The notes: generated by a model not told the origin, from the letters alone. A stretch of 64,000 bases of DNA from Leptospira meyeri (GCF_004368965.1 NZ_SORO01000001.1:1-64000), one strand, 5' to 3'. Shown: positions 8,146 to 15,900, counted from the first letter of the stretch. A program made the numbers and translations.

Positions 8146-8346
8146 TTAAACTTTTAAATAAAATCCAATAATGATAAGTGAGATAATCGTAGTAAGGAAT
8201 AATATCAAGTTAAGTTTGCTGTTTTCCTCGGTCATATAGTTGTTAATCGGTTTTTTCATTCCGGATATGAACCACCTTAAAATTCCAATGATTCTGGCAA
8301 TAGCGTCTAAGAGATATTCGATGATGAATTCAAAAATTGTATCCAT
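8146..8346 (-). CDS. small cassette-encoded membrane protein, 66 aa
   Basis: The protein has an amphipathic N-terminal stretch (FEFIIEYLLDAIARIIG) and a C-terminal membrane span (LNLILFLTTIISLIIIGFYL). The ATG at 8346 lies 19 bases after the R'-like box at 8365-8371, the same spacing as in other cassettes, which supports it as the first gene of the array. Small proteins of this shape can be toxins, holin-like proteins or complex subunits. None can be chosen from sequence. Confidence 0.6.
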   Translation of the reverse strand: MDTIFEFIIEYLLDAIARIIGILRWFISGMKKPINNYMTEENSKLNLILFLTTIISLIIIGFYLKV

Positions 8347-8364
8347 GCGAAATTAAGCCATTAC

Positions 8365-8849
8365 GCATAACTTCTCATATTTGTATTTCTGCTAGTTGCT
8401 TGTTATTGATATGTAATTGCTTGTCGGTTAATATCATGGTTTAGTTGGTTTTTTGTAATGCGTCTAATTTCTCTTTATTGCTGTTATTGGTTATGCGTAT
8501 ATTCGTTTATTCGGCTTGTTATCTGTTATTCGTTTATTTGGTGTATTTAGTTATTTTACTGCGATTTGGTTAGTTTCTTTCTCTATTATGTGACATAATT
8601 TACTTGGTTTTTTAATCTCCTGAAACTGTCCAAGGCTATGGTATAGCTCCGCCCCCTGAGTCCCAGATGTAAAAACGAATCTGAGTCTTTTTTGTAATAT
8701 GGTTAGCGCAAACGTTTTTTAAATGAGTCATAGAAATTCTCATTTAACAGGCATTTTTTATTGTCATTTTATTTAATTTTTTTTCGATTTATGCAATAAA
8801 AGTAAATTTGCATATTGTAATGGATTTATTTCTTTGGTTTTGGTTGTTT
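8365..8849. other. right end of cassette array, candidate attI region; otherwise non-coding
   Basis: A lone GCATAAC (8365-8371, GTTATGC on the minus strand) marks where the first cassette begins. The sequence to its right does not fold into an attC arm. A plus-strand GTTATGC lies at 8490-8496. Two direct copies of TATTCGTTTATTYGG lie at 8500-8514 and 8527-8541; attI sites typically carry such direct repeats beside a single R box. Further right are an AAATGAG/CTCATTT hairpin (8721-8745) and AT-rich sequence. I see no gene in this stretch. Confidence 0.45.
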
Positions 8850-11144
8850 CTAAAATTTGAATGGTAATGGCTGTTCGTCGCTGATTAGGTCGTTGAAGTT
8901 TTGGAAACTGGAAATTCCTGTCCAGATTTCTTTGAATGAGGCGAGTAGTCGTTTTCTGTAATAGGTTTTATCGTAGATTAATAGGTTTTGTGAGTTTTTA
9001 CTTTCTATTCTTTCTTCTGTTTTGTATCTCTCTCCCTTTTGTTCTGATTTTTTATTTACTACCAAATATCGAATTTTTTCTCCTGCTTGGACGTGGATAC
9101 CCATTTCTAATAAGTCTTTGACTGCCACCGCACTTGGTGCGTCTACACTGTAATCTCCTGGATCGTGAGAAGTGGATCTTAGTATGAGAAGATCTTTCCA
9201 GTAAACATCGCCTTTTGAGAGTGGGGCGTCATATTTTTTGAAGATTTCTAAAATCTCATCCTCTCTTGATTGCATGTCAGCTATCGTTTTAAACTGACAC
9301 ATCCACCGAATCATTTCCTGTTGGGCAGTTTTTATATAATAAGGATAGTCTTTTCTCCGTAAGGCGATGCCTCTTCCTTTGAAATTCCCATCGGTAAATC
9401 TTCCCATGTATCGGTTGGCAACTGGCATTTTTTCATTTTGAGTGGATGGTGGAAAAGATAACCAGGAGAAGATACCTTCTATATCCATTGTTATTTTTGT
9501 TTTTATTTTTATCGTTTTACATATTTCTAAAAGATGACTTTCTGAGATTGGTGATTTATCTTTTTTTTGAATGAAGATACAATCGGTAATTGCATGCACA
9601 AGGTTGTATCCATACTCTTCTGCAATTTCTTTTGCCAGAATTAATTTTTCTCTTCCGAAAGCTGTGACTGCTTCGTGGCTTTCTAGTTTCCCGAATTTTG
9701 CATTTCGGTAACCTAAATAGCCGAAAGAGGTAACCAACATCCATTTTAAACTGGATTGTTTTTGTTCTATATAATGTTTGTTGGTTTGACTTGGTTCTTT
9801 ACATTGTTTTTTATAATGGGCTCTGCGTTCTATGACATGTGCAAGTGCTTCGGAAACAACACCTCTTCTTTTGTTACAGACTCGATATCCTAAAGATGGA
9901 ACTATTTCTGTTTTGGAATCATCTTTGCAACACAAACAATTGATCGTTTCGGGAGATATATTGTGTGTAACCATCACCTTTGGATACATTTGAGAAAAAT
10001 CTAATTGAGCAACATTTTCTAGTACAAATCCATTTTGAATATCTGCTTGAAAAACCAGTCCTCCTTTGTCGGCGTTTAAAAGATCCAAGGCTGTTTTTGG
10101 TGCCTCTAATGCACTTTTTTGCCAAGGGACAAGATAGTTCATGCGCAGTGCTACATCTACCTCAATATAGGTGAGTGCTTTTCCTGTTGATGCTCTTGCC
10201 ATCTTTTGGATTGGTAAACGAGAGATACGAGCAAGCTCAATAATTCCCATAAGATCTGCTTCTTTGTAAACAAATCCGTTTTTTGAGTCTATATGCCATC
10301 GACCAAACAGAGGGTAGGACGGAGCTCTAAACACGATTGTCCCGTAAGTATTAAAACTAGTTCCTTGTGTTTGTATTGAACGTCTGATTGTGCTTGTTTT
10401 GTCTCTATCAAATTCTGTTGGTATATGATTTTCTTGTGAAGCTTTAAAGAGATAGGGAAATAGGATTTGGTCACCGTAGGAGGTGAGAACTATATCGGGA
10501 TCATATTTTTTGAATAGTTGATTTAGTTTATGAATCAAATTCGTGGAATTGTCTGTTGGTATTTTATACTGATCGGAATCGGTTTCAACAATGAGTGTGT
10601 TGTGTTGGAAAGAGATCCTTTGGCTTCTTTCTAAGTAGAGAGAGACTGTCCTAAAGTTTGGGATTTCATAATCCAAATCATGGATATCTGATAAACACTG
10701 AATGTTTCTAATTTGGTTTTGGTTGTGTTTTGTTTCGTAACTTATTTCTAAATATGCTAGCGGGTAAATGTCTTTTTCGACCATATAACCCGTTGTGATT
10801 TCAATATCTGAATGATAGATATCGTATTTTCCGTAGAGATTAAAAAGTTTATTTGTGATTTTTGGTAGTAGTTGTGGTTTAGAAATTACTAATTTTAAAA
10901 CTGAGACTGTTTTGTTTTCATAGAAGAGACGTTTTTCTGTAAAGGTGGGAATTTCTGCTAACGCGTTTAACTCATAAAATCGTTTTACTAATTTTTGAAG
11001 AATGTTTTTGGGTGCGTGGATGTAGATTGTTGGGAAAAATTCATCAGAAAATAATCGAAGTTCTCCCTCGAGAGACCTTAACCAAAGGTAGATTTTTTGT
11101 TCAGAGTGGTAGATATCAAACAAGTAACCCTTGAATGTTTCCAT
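8850..11144 (-). CDS. family B DNA polymerase, PolB2/Dpo2-like, 764 aa
   Basis: Family B motifs are present in order. Motif A LDFSQMYP (381-388) keeps the metal-binding D382. Motif B is KWMLVTSFG (467-475), with V and T where NS is usual. Motif C is AITDC (518-522), keeping D521 but with I519 in place of the first Asp of DTD. A Cys cluster (C403, C405, C406, C423) lies after motif A, as in many archaeal enzymes. The exonuclease region is degraded: the usual FDIE reads LYLE (169-172) and the FDLP-like motif reads LFPY. Synthesis without proofreading is therefore expected. It is the last gene of a three-gene operon behind a RadA-like protein and an 85-aa protein, the organisation of the archaeal Dpo2 mutagenesis cassette. 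A translesion or error-prone repair role is inferred. Confidence 0.88.
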   Translation of the reverse strand: METFKGYLFDIYHSEQKIYLWLRSLEGELRLFSDEFFPTIYIHAPKNILQKLVKRFYELNALAEIPTFTEKRLFYENKTVSVLKLVISKPQLLPKITNKLFNLYGKYDIYHSDIEITTGYMVEKDIYPLAYLEISYETKHNQNQIRNIQCLSDIHDLDYEIPNFRTVSLYLERSQRISFQHNTLIVETDSDQYKIPTDNSTNLIHKLNQLFKKYDPDIVLTSYGDQILFPYLFKASQENHIPTEFDRDKTSTIRRSIQTQGTSFNTYGTIVFRAPSYPLFGRWHIDSKNGFVYKEADLMGIIELARISRLPIQKMARASTGKALTYIEVDVALRMNYLVPWQKSALEAPKTALDLLNADKGGLVFQADIQNGFVLENVAQLDFSQMYPKVMVTHNISPETINCLCCKDDSKTEIVPSLGYRVCNKRRGVVSEALAHVIERRAHYKKQCKEPSQTNKHYIEQKQSSLKWMLVTSFGYLGYRNAKFGKLESHEAVTAFGREKLILAKEIAEEYGYNLVHAITDCIFIQKKDKSPISESHLLEICKTIKIKTKITMDIEGIFSWLSFPPSTQNEKMPVANRYMGRFTDGNFKGRGIALRRKDYPYYIKTAQQEMIRWMCQFKTIADMQSREDEILEIFKKYDAPLSKGDVYWKDLLILRSTSHDPGDYSVDAPSAVAVKDLLEMGIHVQAGEKIRYLVVNKKSEQKGERYKTEERIESKNSQNLLIYDKTYYRKRLLASFKEIWTGISSFQNFNDLISDEQPLPFKF

Positions 11145-11167
11145 AGTCTTTTTACTTTAATGCGTAG

Positions 11168-11425
11168 TCACTTATCTGGGATTTTTTGTAGGTCTTTTTT
11201 GATTCCGTTCACTTCTTTTTTTAATTCTATGAGCATGGATAGGATCATGGAGTCAATTGGATATGGTAGAGAAGCCATAACACCAGCTTGTACTTGTAAT
11301 TTGGATGTTCTCATTAGCTCATCAAAAATTTCTTGGTCCTGTCTTCGGAGAGACCTTCGAAAATCCGATAGATTTCCTTCTATCTGCATCATTTGGCGAG
11401 AGTAGGGGGCAATGGTTCTTCCCAT
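11168..11425 (-). CDS. small protein between RadA-like and polymerase genes, 85 aa
   Basis: The ATG at 11425 follows the upstream stop by a single base (TAAC then ATG), a tight coupling that makes this start much better than the longer reading from 11587, which would overlap the RadA-like gene by 160 bases. The protein (MGRTIAPYSRQMMQIEGNL...) is charged and helical with a Lys-rich C-terminus (ELKKEVNGIKKDLQKI) and may form a coiled coil. I recognise no family. Small conserved partners are also found between the RadA-like and polymerase genes of archaeal PolB2 cassettes, so an adaptor joining the two is plausible. Confidence 0.75.
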   Translation of the reverse strand: MGRTIAPYSRQMMQIEGNLSDFRRSLRRQDQEIFDELMRTSKLQVQAGVMASLPYPIDSMILSMLIELKKEVNGIKKDLQKIPDK

Positions 11426-11426
11426 G

Positions 11427-12032
11427 TTAAAATCCTGTGATTGAAGTTTTTCTTGTACGAATGCGAGAGAGACCTTCTTCCATTTTAAGTTCCCATAGGT
11501 TTTGGGTGGTTCGTAGTAGTTTTGGAAAAAAGATTTGAAAATTTTTATGTGTATAAGTCCAGGATTCGATGATGAGTAGCGGGACATTTTCGCAGGGAAA
11601 TTTTTCTATAAATTCTAACATCCGGTTTAATAAAAATATACCTTCGTCTTCTTTGACATCGCCATCCAGAAATTGTTTACATGGAGCTAACAAGAAGTAT
11701 ATGGTATTTTCTTCTTTTAAACTTAGAATTGTTTTGAGTGCATCTAATATTTGATAGGGGGTGAAGGCCCTTTGGACTCTAATTTGTTCTAAAAACGGCT
11801 CTGGTTGTAAATTTTGTTTCCTGGTTTCTTCGGCAATAGTGAAGGGATTGAATCGAATGGCACAGTCTAGATTGAAAACCTGAAACCCAGAACAAACCAT
11901 GGCATATTGCCAATAATGAGCCAGCCTGTACATTCCTCTTTCTCCGGTGAGTAAACCGATATCTCTTTGGTTCCAGTTTTTGATGGGTTCATAAACATCT
12001 GTAGAAATGGGAGATGCTTCAGTGAGAATCAT
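11427..12032 (-). CDS. RadA/RecA-like protein with degraded P-loop, 201 aa
   Basis: The order of segments follows RadA. TGERGMYRLAH (29-39) sits where the Walker A loop GxxGxGKT should be, then LDCAIRFNPFTI (55-66) matches the RadA strand with TFRPERI, then RVQRAFTPYQILDAL (85-99), and VPLLIIES (150-157) is a Walker B-like strand. The Lys and Thr of Walker A are missing, so ATP hydrolysis is unlikely. The protein is short, with no N-terminal helix-hairpin-helix domain. It is the first gene of the polymerase operon. ImuA in bacterial ImuA-ImuB-DnaE2 cassettes and the RadA paralog in archaeal Dpo2 cassettes have a similar place. A scaffold that brings the polymerase to damaged DNA is the likely role. 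Confidence 0.75.
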   Translation of the reverse strand: MILTEASPISTDVYEPIKNWNQRDIGLLTGERGMYRLAHYWQYAMVCSGFQVFNLDCAIRFNPFTIAEETRKQNLQPEPFLEQIRVQRAFTPYQILDALKTILSLKEENTIYFLLAPCKQFLDGDVKEDEGIFLLNRMLEFIEKFPCENVPLLIIESWTYTHKNFQIFFPKLLRTTQNLWELKMEEGLSRIRTRKTSITGF

Positions 12033-12035
12033 ATA

Positions 12036-12104
12036 TACTATTTATATGTATAGTAAAAATATGTAAAGTGTAATTTGTCAGTAAGTTTCCTTTTTCACTT
12101 ACTG
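12036..12104 (-). promoter_or_regulatory. promoter/operator region of the polymerase operon
   Basis: Two dyads lie just upstream of the operon start. One is TACTAT and ATAGTA around an 8-base AT-rich centre (about 12037-12056). The other is a perfect 8-bp pair CAGTAAGT (12079-12086) and ACTTACTG (12097-12104) with a 10-base spacer. On the minus strand CTGACA and TTTACA hexamers with AT-rich sequence about 17 bases on could serve as promoter elements. The usual TTTG-N5-CAAA spirochaetal LexA motif is not evident. A repressor site is inferred. Confidence 0.4.
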
Positions 12105-12342
12105 GAAAAAGTAAGTCACTCACCTTTTTCACCGGAGGATCGAAGCTAGGCAGGTGGTTCATTTTGATTTGGAAGGTACTTGCGGACTCTCCGGAAACGA
12201 AACGGGTGGGGAGAATTTCTAAAAAGATTAAGACTGGAAAACTTTTCCGGCCGGAGATTGCCTCCGGTCGCAGAGTTTCAATTGGAAAAATAAATTCATC
12301 GAATGAATTTCTAAGACCTACCGACAGATCAGAAATTAAAAT
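12105..12342. other. non-coding interval with hairpins
   Basis: This stretch lies between the polymerase operon promoter and the 3' end of the next gene. I see no convincing gene. It holds two compact inverted repeats: CCGGAG (12251-12256) with CTCCGG (12262-12267), and AAATTCAT (12292-12299) with ATGAATTT (12303-12310). Either could end transcription of the minus-strand gene at 12343, but neither has a clear T run. Confidence 0.4.
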
Positions 12343-12720
12343 TTATAGAGGAGGAACTTCTTGTACGGTTTTGACTCCGGTTACAAAATAACTGGTTTCG
12401 GCAAAACAACTAAAAGGAACTCCAACATGTTCTTCATATTCCAGAACGACTCGTTTGCCAATGGAACCATTGAGTTGCTCTGCAATGGCTTCATTCCGAA
12501 TGCTGAAGTAGAATTTTTCTGTCATTGTACCAGGCATTGTGACAAGGGCCATTTCTCCTTCCCAAGTTTTGCAAATCCAACCCTTTTTAGAAAGCTTTTG
12601 GATGTAGCCCGCACGATCACCCTGCGAGTAACTCCACTGGAGAGTGAGCCAAGTATAACCCGCAAATAGAATGGCGAGGAGGATGAGAAAAAAACTGAAA
12701 CGAATTAAAAATTTACCCAT
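12343..12720 (-). CDS. conserved membrane-anchored hypothetical protein, 125 aa
   Basis: The N-terminus (about residues 5-30) is a single hydrophobic anchor without a cleavage site, followed by WSYSQGDRAGYIQKLSKKG and a beta-rich domain with KTWEGEMALVTMPG. I recall similar short inner-membrane proteins in proteobacteria and Bacteroidetes with this GYIQKxSKKGW-KTWEGE core, but know no assigned function. It stands alone between non-coding intervals and is probably its own transcript. It should face the periplasm after the anchor. Confidence 0.8.
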   Translation of the reverse strand: MGKFLIRFSFFLILLAILFAGYTWLTLQWSYSQGDRAGYIQKLSKKGWICKTWEGEMALVTMPGTMTEKFYFSIRNEAIAEQLNGSIGKRVVLEYEEHVGVPFSCFAETSYFVTGVKTVQEVPPL

Positions 12721-12814
12721 AAGTTAATCCAGAATTTTGGAAAAAAAATCGAAAGTTTCAAGACAATATTTTGGACGAACTTCGACAATTTTGCAAATAG
12801 GATGGAAATCTTTT

Positions 12815-12938
12815 GCGCCAGGGATACGGAGGGCTTGGTCTTTTGGAGGAGACCGACAAAAGACGGGAGCGAAAAGCGAACCCCGGAGTAGCCCGGTCGA
12901 TTCGGTGGGAGTTTAATCCACTAACAGAGTGGAGGCGC
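12815..12938. ncRNA. candidate structured RNA or palindromic intergenic element
   Basis: The segment is closed by GCGCC (12815-12819) and GGCGC (12934-12938). Inside, GGGCT (12831-12835) pairs with AGCCC (12890-12894) and encloses a perfect 8-bp hairpin GTCTTTTG (12838-12845) with CAAAAGAC (12857-12864). A further hairpin CCAC (12918-12921) with GTGG (12929-12932) follows. This nested multi-branch layout is GC-richer than its surroundings and does not look coding. It lies between purL's 3' end and the 5' end of the 125-aa gene. It could be a transcribed RNA or a dispersed palindromic element. Strand cannot be assigned. Confidence 0.45.
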
Positions 12939-13052
12939 CCACATAGAAAGGAAATGAATGTAAGTCAAAGTATGAACTTTTTTAGAAAATATTTTTTTGA
13001 GGTGTGAATTGGGATGGCAAGTTTTGGCTCCTCGTGGTAAAGGAGAACCATT

Positions 13053-13122
13053 GGGTGGCGGGTCTAGTTCCCCACCCTCAGATCGGGCGGGGATACTATA
13101 TTCGAAAAAAAACCATCCCGCC
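13053..13122. repeat. two GC-rich hairpins downstream of purL
   Basis: GGGTGG (13053-13058) pairs with CCACCC (13072-13077), and GGCGGGGAT (13086-13094) pairs with ATCCCGCC (13115-13122) with one bulged base. They lie 30-100 bases past the purL stop on the minus strand. Without a following T run they are not classical terminators, but they may protect or end the purL message. Confidence 0.35.
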
Positions 13123-13153
13123 AAACTCCCGAAACATCCTTTTGCGGATGTTT

Positions 13154-15400
13154 CTATTCGAAATAACCTTTCAGGCCGGCCTCAAATTCTGTTTCTAACG
13201 ATTTGGAAGTCCATTCCCATTGGAATCCATTTCCTTTGACAGAAAGAGAAGATTTGGAATTGGATTTCCCTAGAGTTGTAAAACCAAGTCCTGCTTTGGT
13301 GTATTTTTCTTTGACTTTTTCTTCGTCTTTGGACAGAAAACTAATGACAAAGGAAGCTCCTGTTTCACCAAAACAAAGTTCGTCGAGACGAGGGAAACTT
13401 TTTTGTAATCCTTCTAAGTTGACTTCGAGTCCTTTGGTTCCTGAAATTACGATTTTTGCAAGTGCCACAAGAAGGCCACCGAGTGACAGGTCTTTGGCGG
13501 AGGTGAGAAGTCCTTCTTTACGGCAAGAGATGAGTGTGTCAATGGCCGCTTTTTCTTTTGTGAGAGAAATGGTTGGAATTTTCCCTGTGTCAAGTCCATG
13601 GAAACGGTAAAGGTATTCTGAAGCCGAGATAGTGGGTTGGAATTCTCCCACAAGGGCATACACTACATCTTCTTTCGTGCGAGGGTAGGTATGAAGTCCT
13701 TTTGCTACATCATCAATCACGCCCACCATACCAATGGTAGGTGTTGGGAAAACTGGGCCTTCTGGGGATTCATTGTAGAAAGATACGTTTCCGCCAGTCA
13801 CGGGAAGTCCAAGGAATCGACAAGCATCTCCAAGTCCTCTTACACATTCACTAAAGATATAGTAGTTTTCTGGGATGTAAGGGTTTCCAAAGTTTAGGTT
13901 GTTTGTGACTCCGTAAGGTTCCGCACCTGTCGCGGCAACGTTTCTTGCCGATTCACAAACGGCAATTTGAGCCCCTTCGTATGGGTTAAGATACGTATAA
14001 CGAGAGTTACAGTCTGTGGCGACAGCGATCCCTTTTTTGGTTCCCGGAATGCGCACAAGCCCGCCGTCTTCTCCAGGTTCAACTACTTTTACAAGACCCA
14101 CTTCTGTATCATACTGTTCATAGAGGGGACGTCTGGAGCTGATATTTAAAGAAGAGAGAAGAGTATTTAACGTTTGGGAAACTGTGTCTTTTGACAAATC
14201 ATTGATTTTGTTAGGATCAAACTTTGTCACCTCATCGAGGTAAGCTGGTCTTTTTTCTTCTCTCACATACCTTGGAGCACCACCACCCAGTACGAGTGAG
14301 TCTGCTGGAATTTCTGCTTTGAGTTTTCCATCTTTTCGGATGCGAAGGATTCCATCACCAGTGACTGTTCCAATCTCTACAGCATTCAGGCCCCATTTGT
14401 GAAAGATAGAAACCAGTTCTTCTTCCTTTCCTGTTTCCGGAATGACGAGCATTCGTTCTTGGGATTCGGAAAGCATGATTTCGTAGGCGTTCATATCCGA
14501 CTCACGTAGAGGAACTTTGTCTAAGTCCACATCCATTCCGGTTTTTCCTTTGGCACTCATCTCCGATGTGGCACAAGAAATTCCGGCCGCACCCATATCT
14601 TGGATTCCCACAAGGAGATTTTTTTGGATGGCTTCGAGGGATGCTTCCATCAGAAGTTTTTCCATAAAGGGATCGCCCACTTGGACGGCGGATCTTTTTT
14701 CTTCGGATTCTTTGGTGAGGTCTTTGGAAGCGAAACTGGCACCGTGGATTCCGTCTCTTCCTGTTGTGGCACCTACGATGTACACTTTGAATCCTACTTT
14801 TCCTTTGGTAGAAGCAGAAGCCATTTGGTCGTGACGAGCAATTCCTACTGTCATTGCATTGACGAGTGGATTTTTGGTAAACGTGGGATGGATGAATAAT
14901 TCTCCACCACCTACGGCAATCCCAAGAGAGTTGCCGTAATCACCAATCCCTTTGACGGCTCTTGTTAAAAGATATTTGTTACGAGCTTCTTTTGGATCAC
15001 CAAACCGAAGTGAGTTGAGGGAAGTGATGGGGCGAGCCCCCATAGTAAAAATATCTCGCATGATCCCACCAACACCAGTCGCTGCACCTTGGTAAGGTTC
15101 TACAGCCGTTGGATGGTTGTGACTTTCGATTTTGAAAACAACTGCTAGACCATCACCAATGTCCATGGCCCCTGCATTTTCTTCCCCAGCTTGTGCGAGG
15201 AGTTTCTCCGACTTAGTTGGCAGTGTTTTTAATTTTAAAATTGAATTTTTATAAGAGCAGTGTTCCGACCACATGGCGGAAAAGATTCCCAGTTCTGTGG
15301 AGTTGGGCATTCTTCCTAAGATCTTTTGGATCTCTACAAATTCAGTTTCTGTAAGTCCGTGTTCTTTTGCATCTTCCAGACTAACTTTCTCTTTTTCCAT
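13154..15400 (-). CDS. purL: phosphoribosylformylglycinamidine synthase subunit PurL
   Basis: PurL converts FGAR and glutamine-derived ammonia to FGAM with ATP in purine synthesis. The protein is 748 residues, the size of the small-type PurL that works with separate PurS and PurQ. It starts with the typical TETEFVEIQKILGR-like region, then SAMWSEHCSYKNS, the FKIESHNHPTAVEPYQGAATG block and GGNVSFYNE in the second half. The ATG at 15400 follows AAGGAAT. The gene lies 9 bases after the flavin reductase gene, so both are likely in one operon. No purS or purQ is in the window. Confidence 0.96.
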   Translation of the reverse strand: MEKEKVSLEDAKEHGLTETEFVEIQKILGRMPNSTELGIFSAMWSEHCSYKNSILKLKTLPTKSEKLLAQAGEENAGAMDIGDGLAVVFKIESHNHPTAVEPYQGAATGVGGIMRDIFTMGARPITSLNSLRFGDPKEARNKYLLTRAVKGIGDYGNSLGIAVGGGELFIHPTFTKNPLVNAMTVGIARHDQMASASTKGKVGFKVYIVGATTGRDGIHGASFASKDLTKESEEKRSAVQVGDPFMEKLLMEASLEAIQKNLLVGIQDMGAAGISCATSEMSAKGKTGMDVDLDKVPLRESDMNAYEIMLSESQERMLVIPETGKEEELVSIFHKWGLNAVEIGTVTGDGILRIRKDGKLKAEIPADSLVLGGGAPRYVREEKRPAYLDEVTKFDPNKINDLSKDTVSQTLNTLLSSLNISSRRPLYEQYDTEVGLVKVVEPGEDGGLVRIPGTKKGIAVATDCNSRYTYLNPYEGAQIAVCESARNVAATGAEPYGVTNNLNFGNPYIPENYYIFSECVRGLGDACRFLGLPVTGGNVSFYNESPEGPVFPTPTIGMVGVIDDVAKGLHTYPRTKEDVVYALVGEFQPTISASEYLYRFHGLDTGKIPTISLTKEKAAIDTLISCRKEGLLTSAKDLSLGGLLVALAKIVISGTKGLEVNLEGLQKSFPRLDELCFGETGASFVISFLSKDEEKVKEKYTKAGLGFTTLGKSNSKSSLSVKGNGFQWEWTSKSLETEFEAGLKGYFE

Positions 15401-15409
15401 ACTGATTCC

Positions 15410-15889
15410 TTAAACGAGTTCCCTATAATTGCGATTGAAGTAGAGGAGGGGAGAACCTTCCCGAGTTACCACTGCTTCCACAAGACCGATGAGGATCCAA
15501 TGGTCCCCGGCATCGATGGTTTGGTTCACTTTACAGTCGAGTGAGGCCAAGGCATCCGGTAAAACCGGGGCACCGGTAGAAAGAGTTCCTGGTTTCAGTC
15601 CTTCCAAAACAACCGCTTTGTCCAGGGAACCAGAAGCAAAATCAGCGGAAATTTGTTTTTGGTCGGAAGAAAGAATATTCACGACGAAGTTTCCGGCTTT
15701 TTCGATGGGTGTTTTGGCGCTGGAGTCTTTGGCCAAACAGAATAAAACTAACGGCGGTTCGAGGGAAACAGAAGAAAAACTAGAAACAGTGATTCCTCCT
15801 TTTTTTTCTTTTGATTCATAAGTAATCACACAAACTCCACTCGCCCAAAGCGAAAGTGAAGTTTTAAACTGGTCGATGGGTGTTGGCAT
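15410..15889 (-). CDS. flavin reductase-like FMN-binding split-barrel protein, 159 aa
   Basis: The sequence fits the flavin reductase-like family: the opening FKTSLSLWASGVCVIT, GGITVSSFSSVSLEPPLVLFCLA in the middle (FMN-binding region), NFVVNILSSDQ, and a C-terminal LLYFNRNYREL. Members bind FMN or FAD and reduce flavin with NAD(P)H, or serve as the reductase half of a monooxygenase. It is 159 residues, the normal single-domain size. Placement 9 bases before purL is probably transcriptional convenience. It is divergent from the Fur-family gene, so redox or metal control through the shared intergenic region is possible. Confidence 0.85.
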   Translation of the reverse strand: MPTPIDQFKTSLSLWASGVCVITYESKEKKGGITVSSFSSVSLEPPLVLFCLAKDSSAKTPIEKAGNFVVNILSSDQKQISADFASGSLDKAVVLEGLKPGTLSTGAPVLPDALASLDCKVNQTIDAGDHWILIGLVEAVVTREGSPLLYFNRNYRELV

Positions 15890-15900
15890 AAAACCTCGTT

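Larger units (their letters stand above)
1..8371 (-). mobile_element. integron cassette array (seven attC sites, no integrase in view)
   Basis: Every gene from the left edge to 8346 lies on the minus strand. The genes are separated by seven structured repeats of 161-164 bp whose outer heptamers are inverted copies of one another. Stop codons fall within about 30 bases of each repeat, and six starts lie 19-36 bases from the preceding repeat, as in integron cassettes. Cassettes hold one or two genes. The array continues past the left edge. No tyrosine recombinase is encoded anywhere in the window, so within it this is an attC cluster without an integrase; an integrase could lie further left. 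Confidence 0.85.

Noticed and set aside
8640..8720. Possible attC remnant (CCCCTGAGTCCCAG resembles the second-subtype interior)
   Set aside because: Only about 14 bases match and no R boxes or pairing arms flank it.
12033..12160. LexA box upstream of the polymerase operon
   Set aside because: I looked for TTTG-N5-CAAA and near variants and saw none that fit, although other operator-like dyads are present.
12164..12391. 75-codon basic open frame on the plus strand
   Set aside because: It overlaps the minus-strand gene at 12343, has no ribosome binding site and shows no protein-like pattern.
12813..13239. Short open frames between the 125-aa gene and purL
   Set aside because: They overlap one another on both strands, cross the structured elements and the purL 3' end and lack starts with binding sites.
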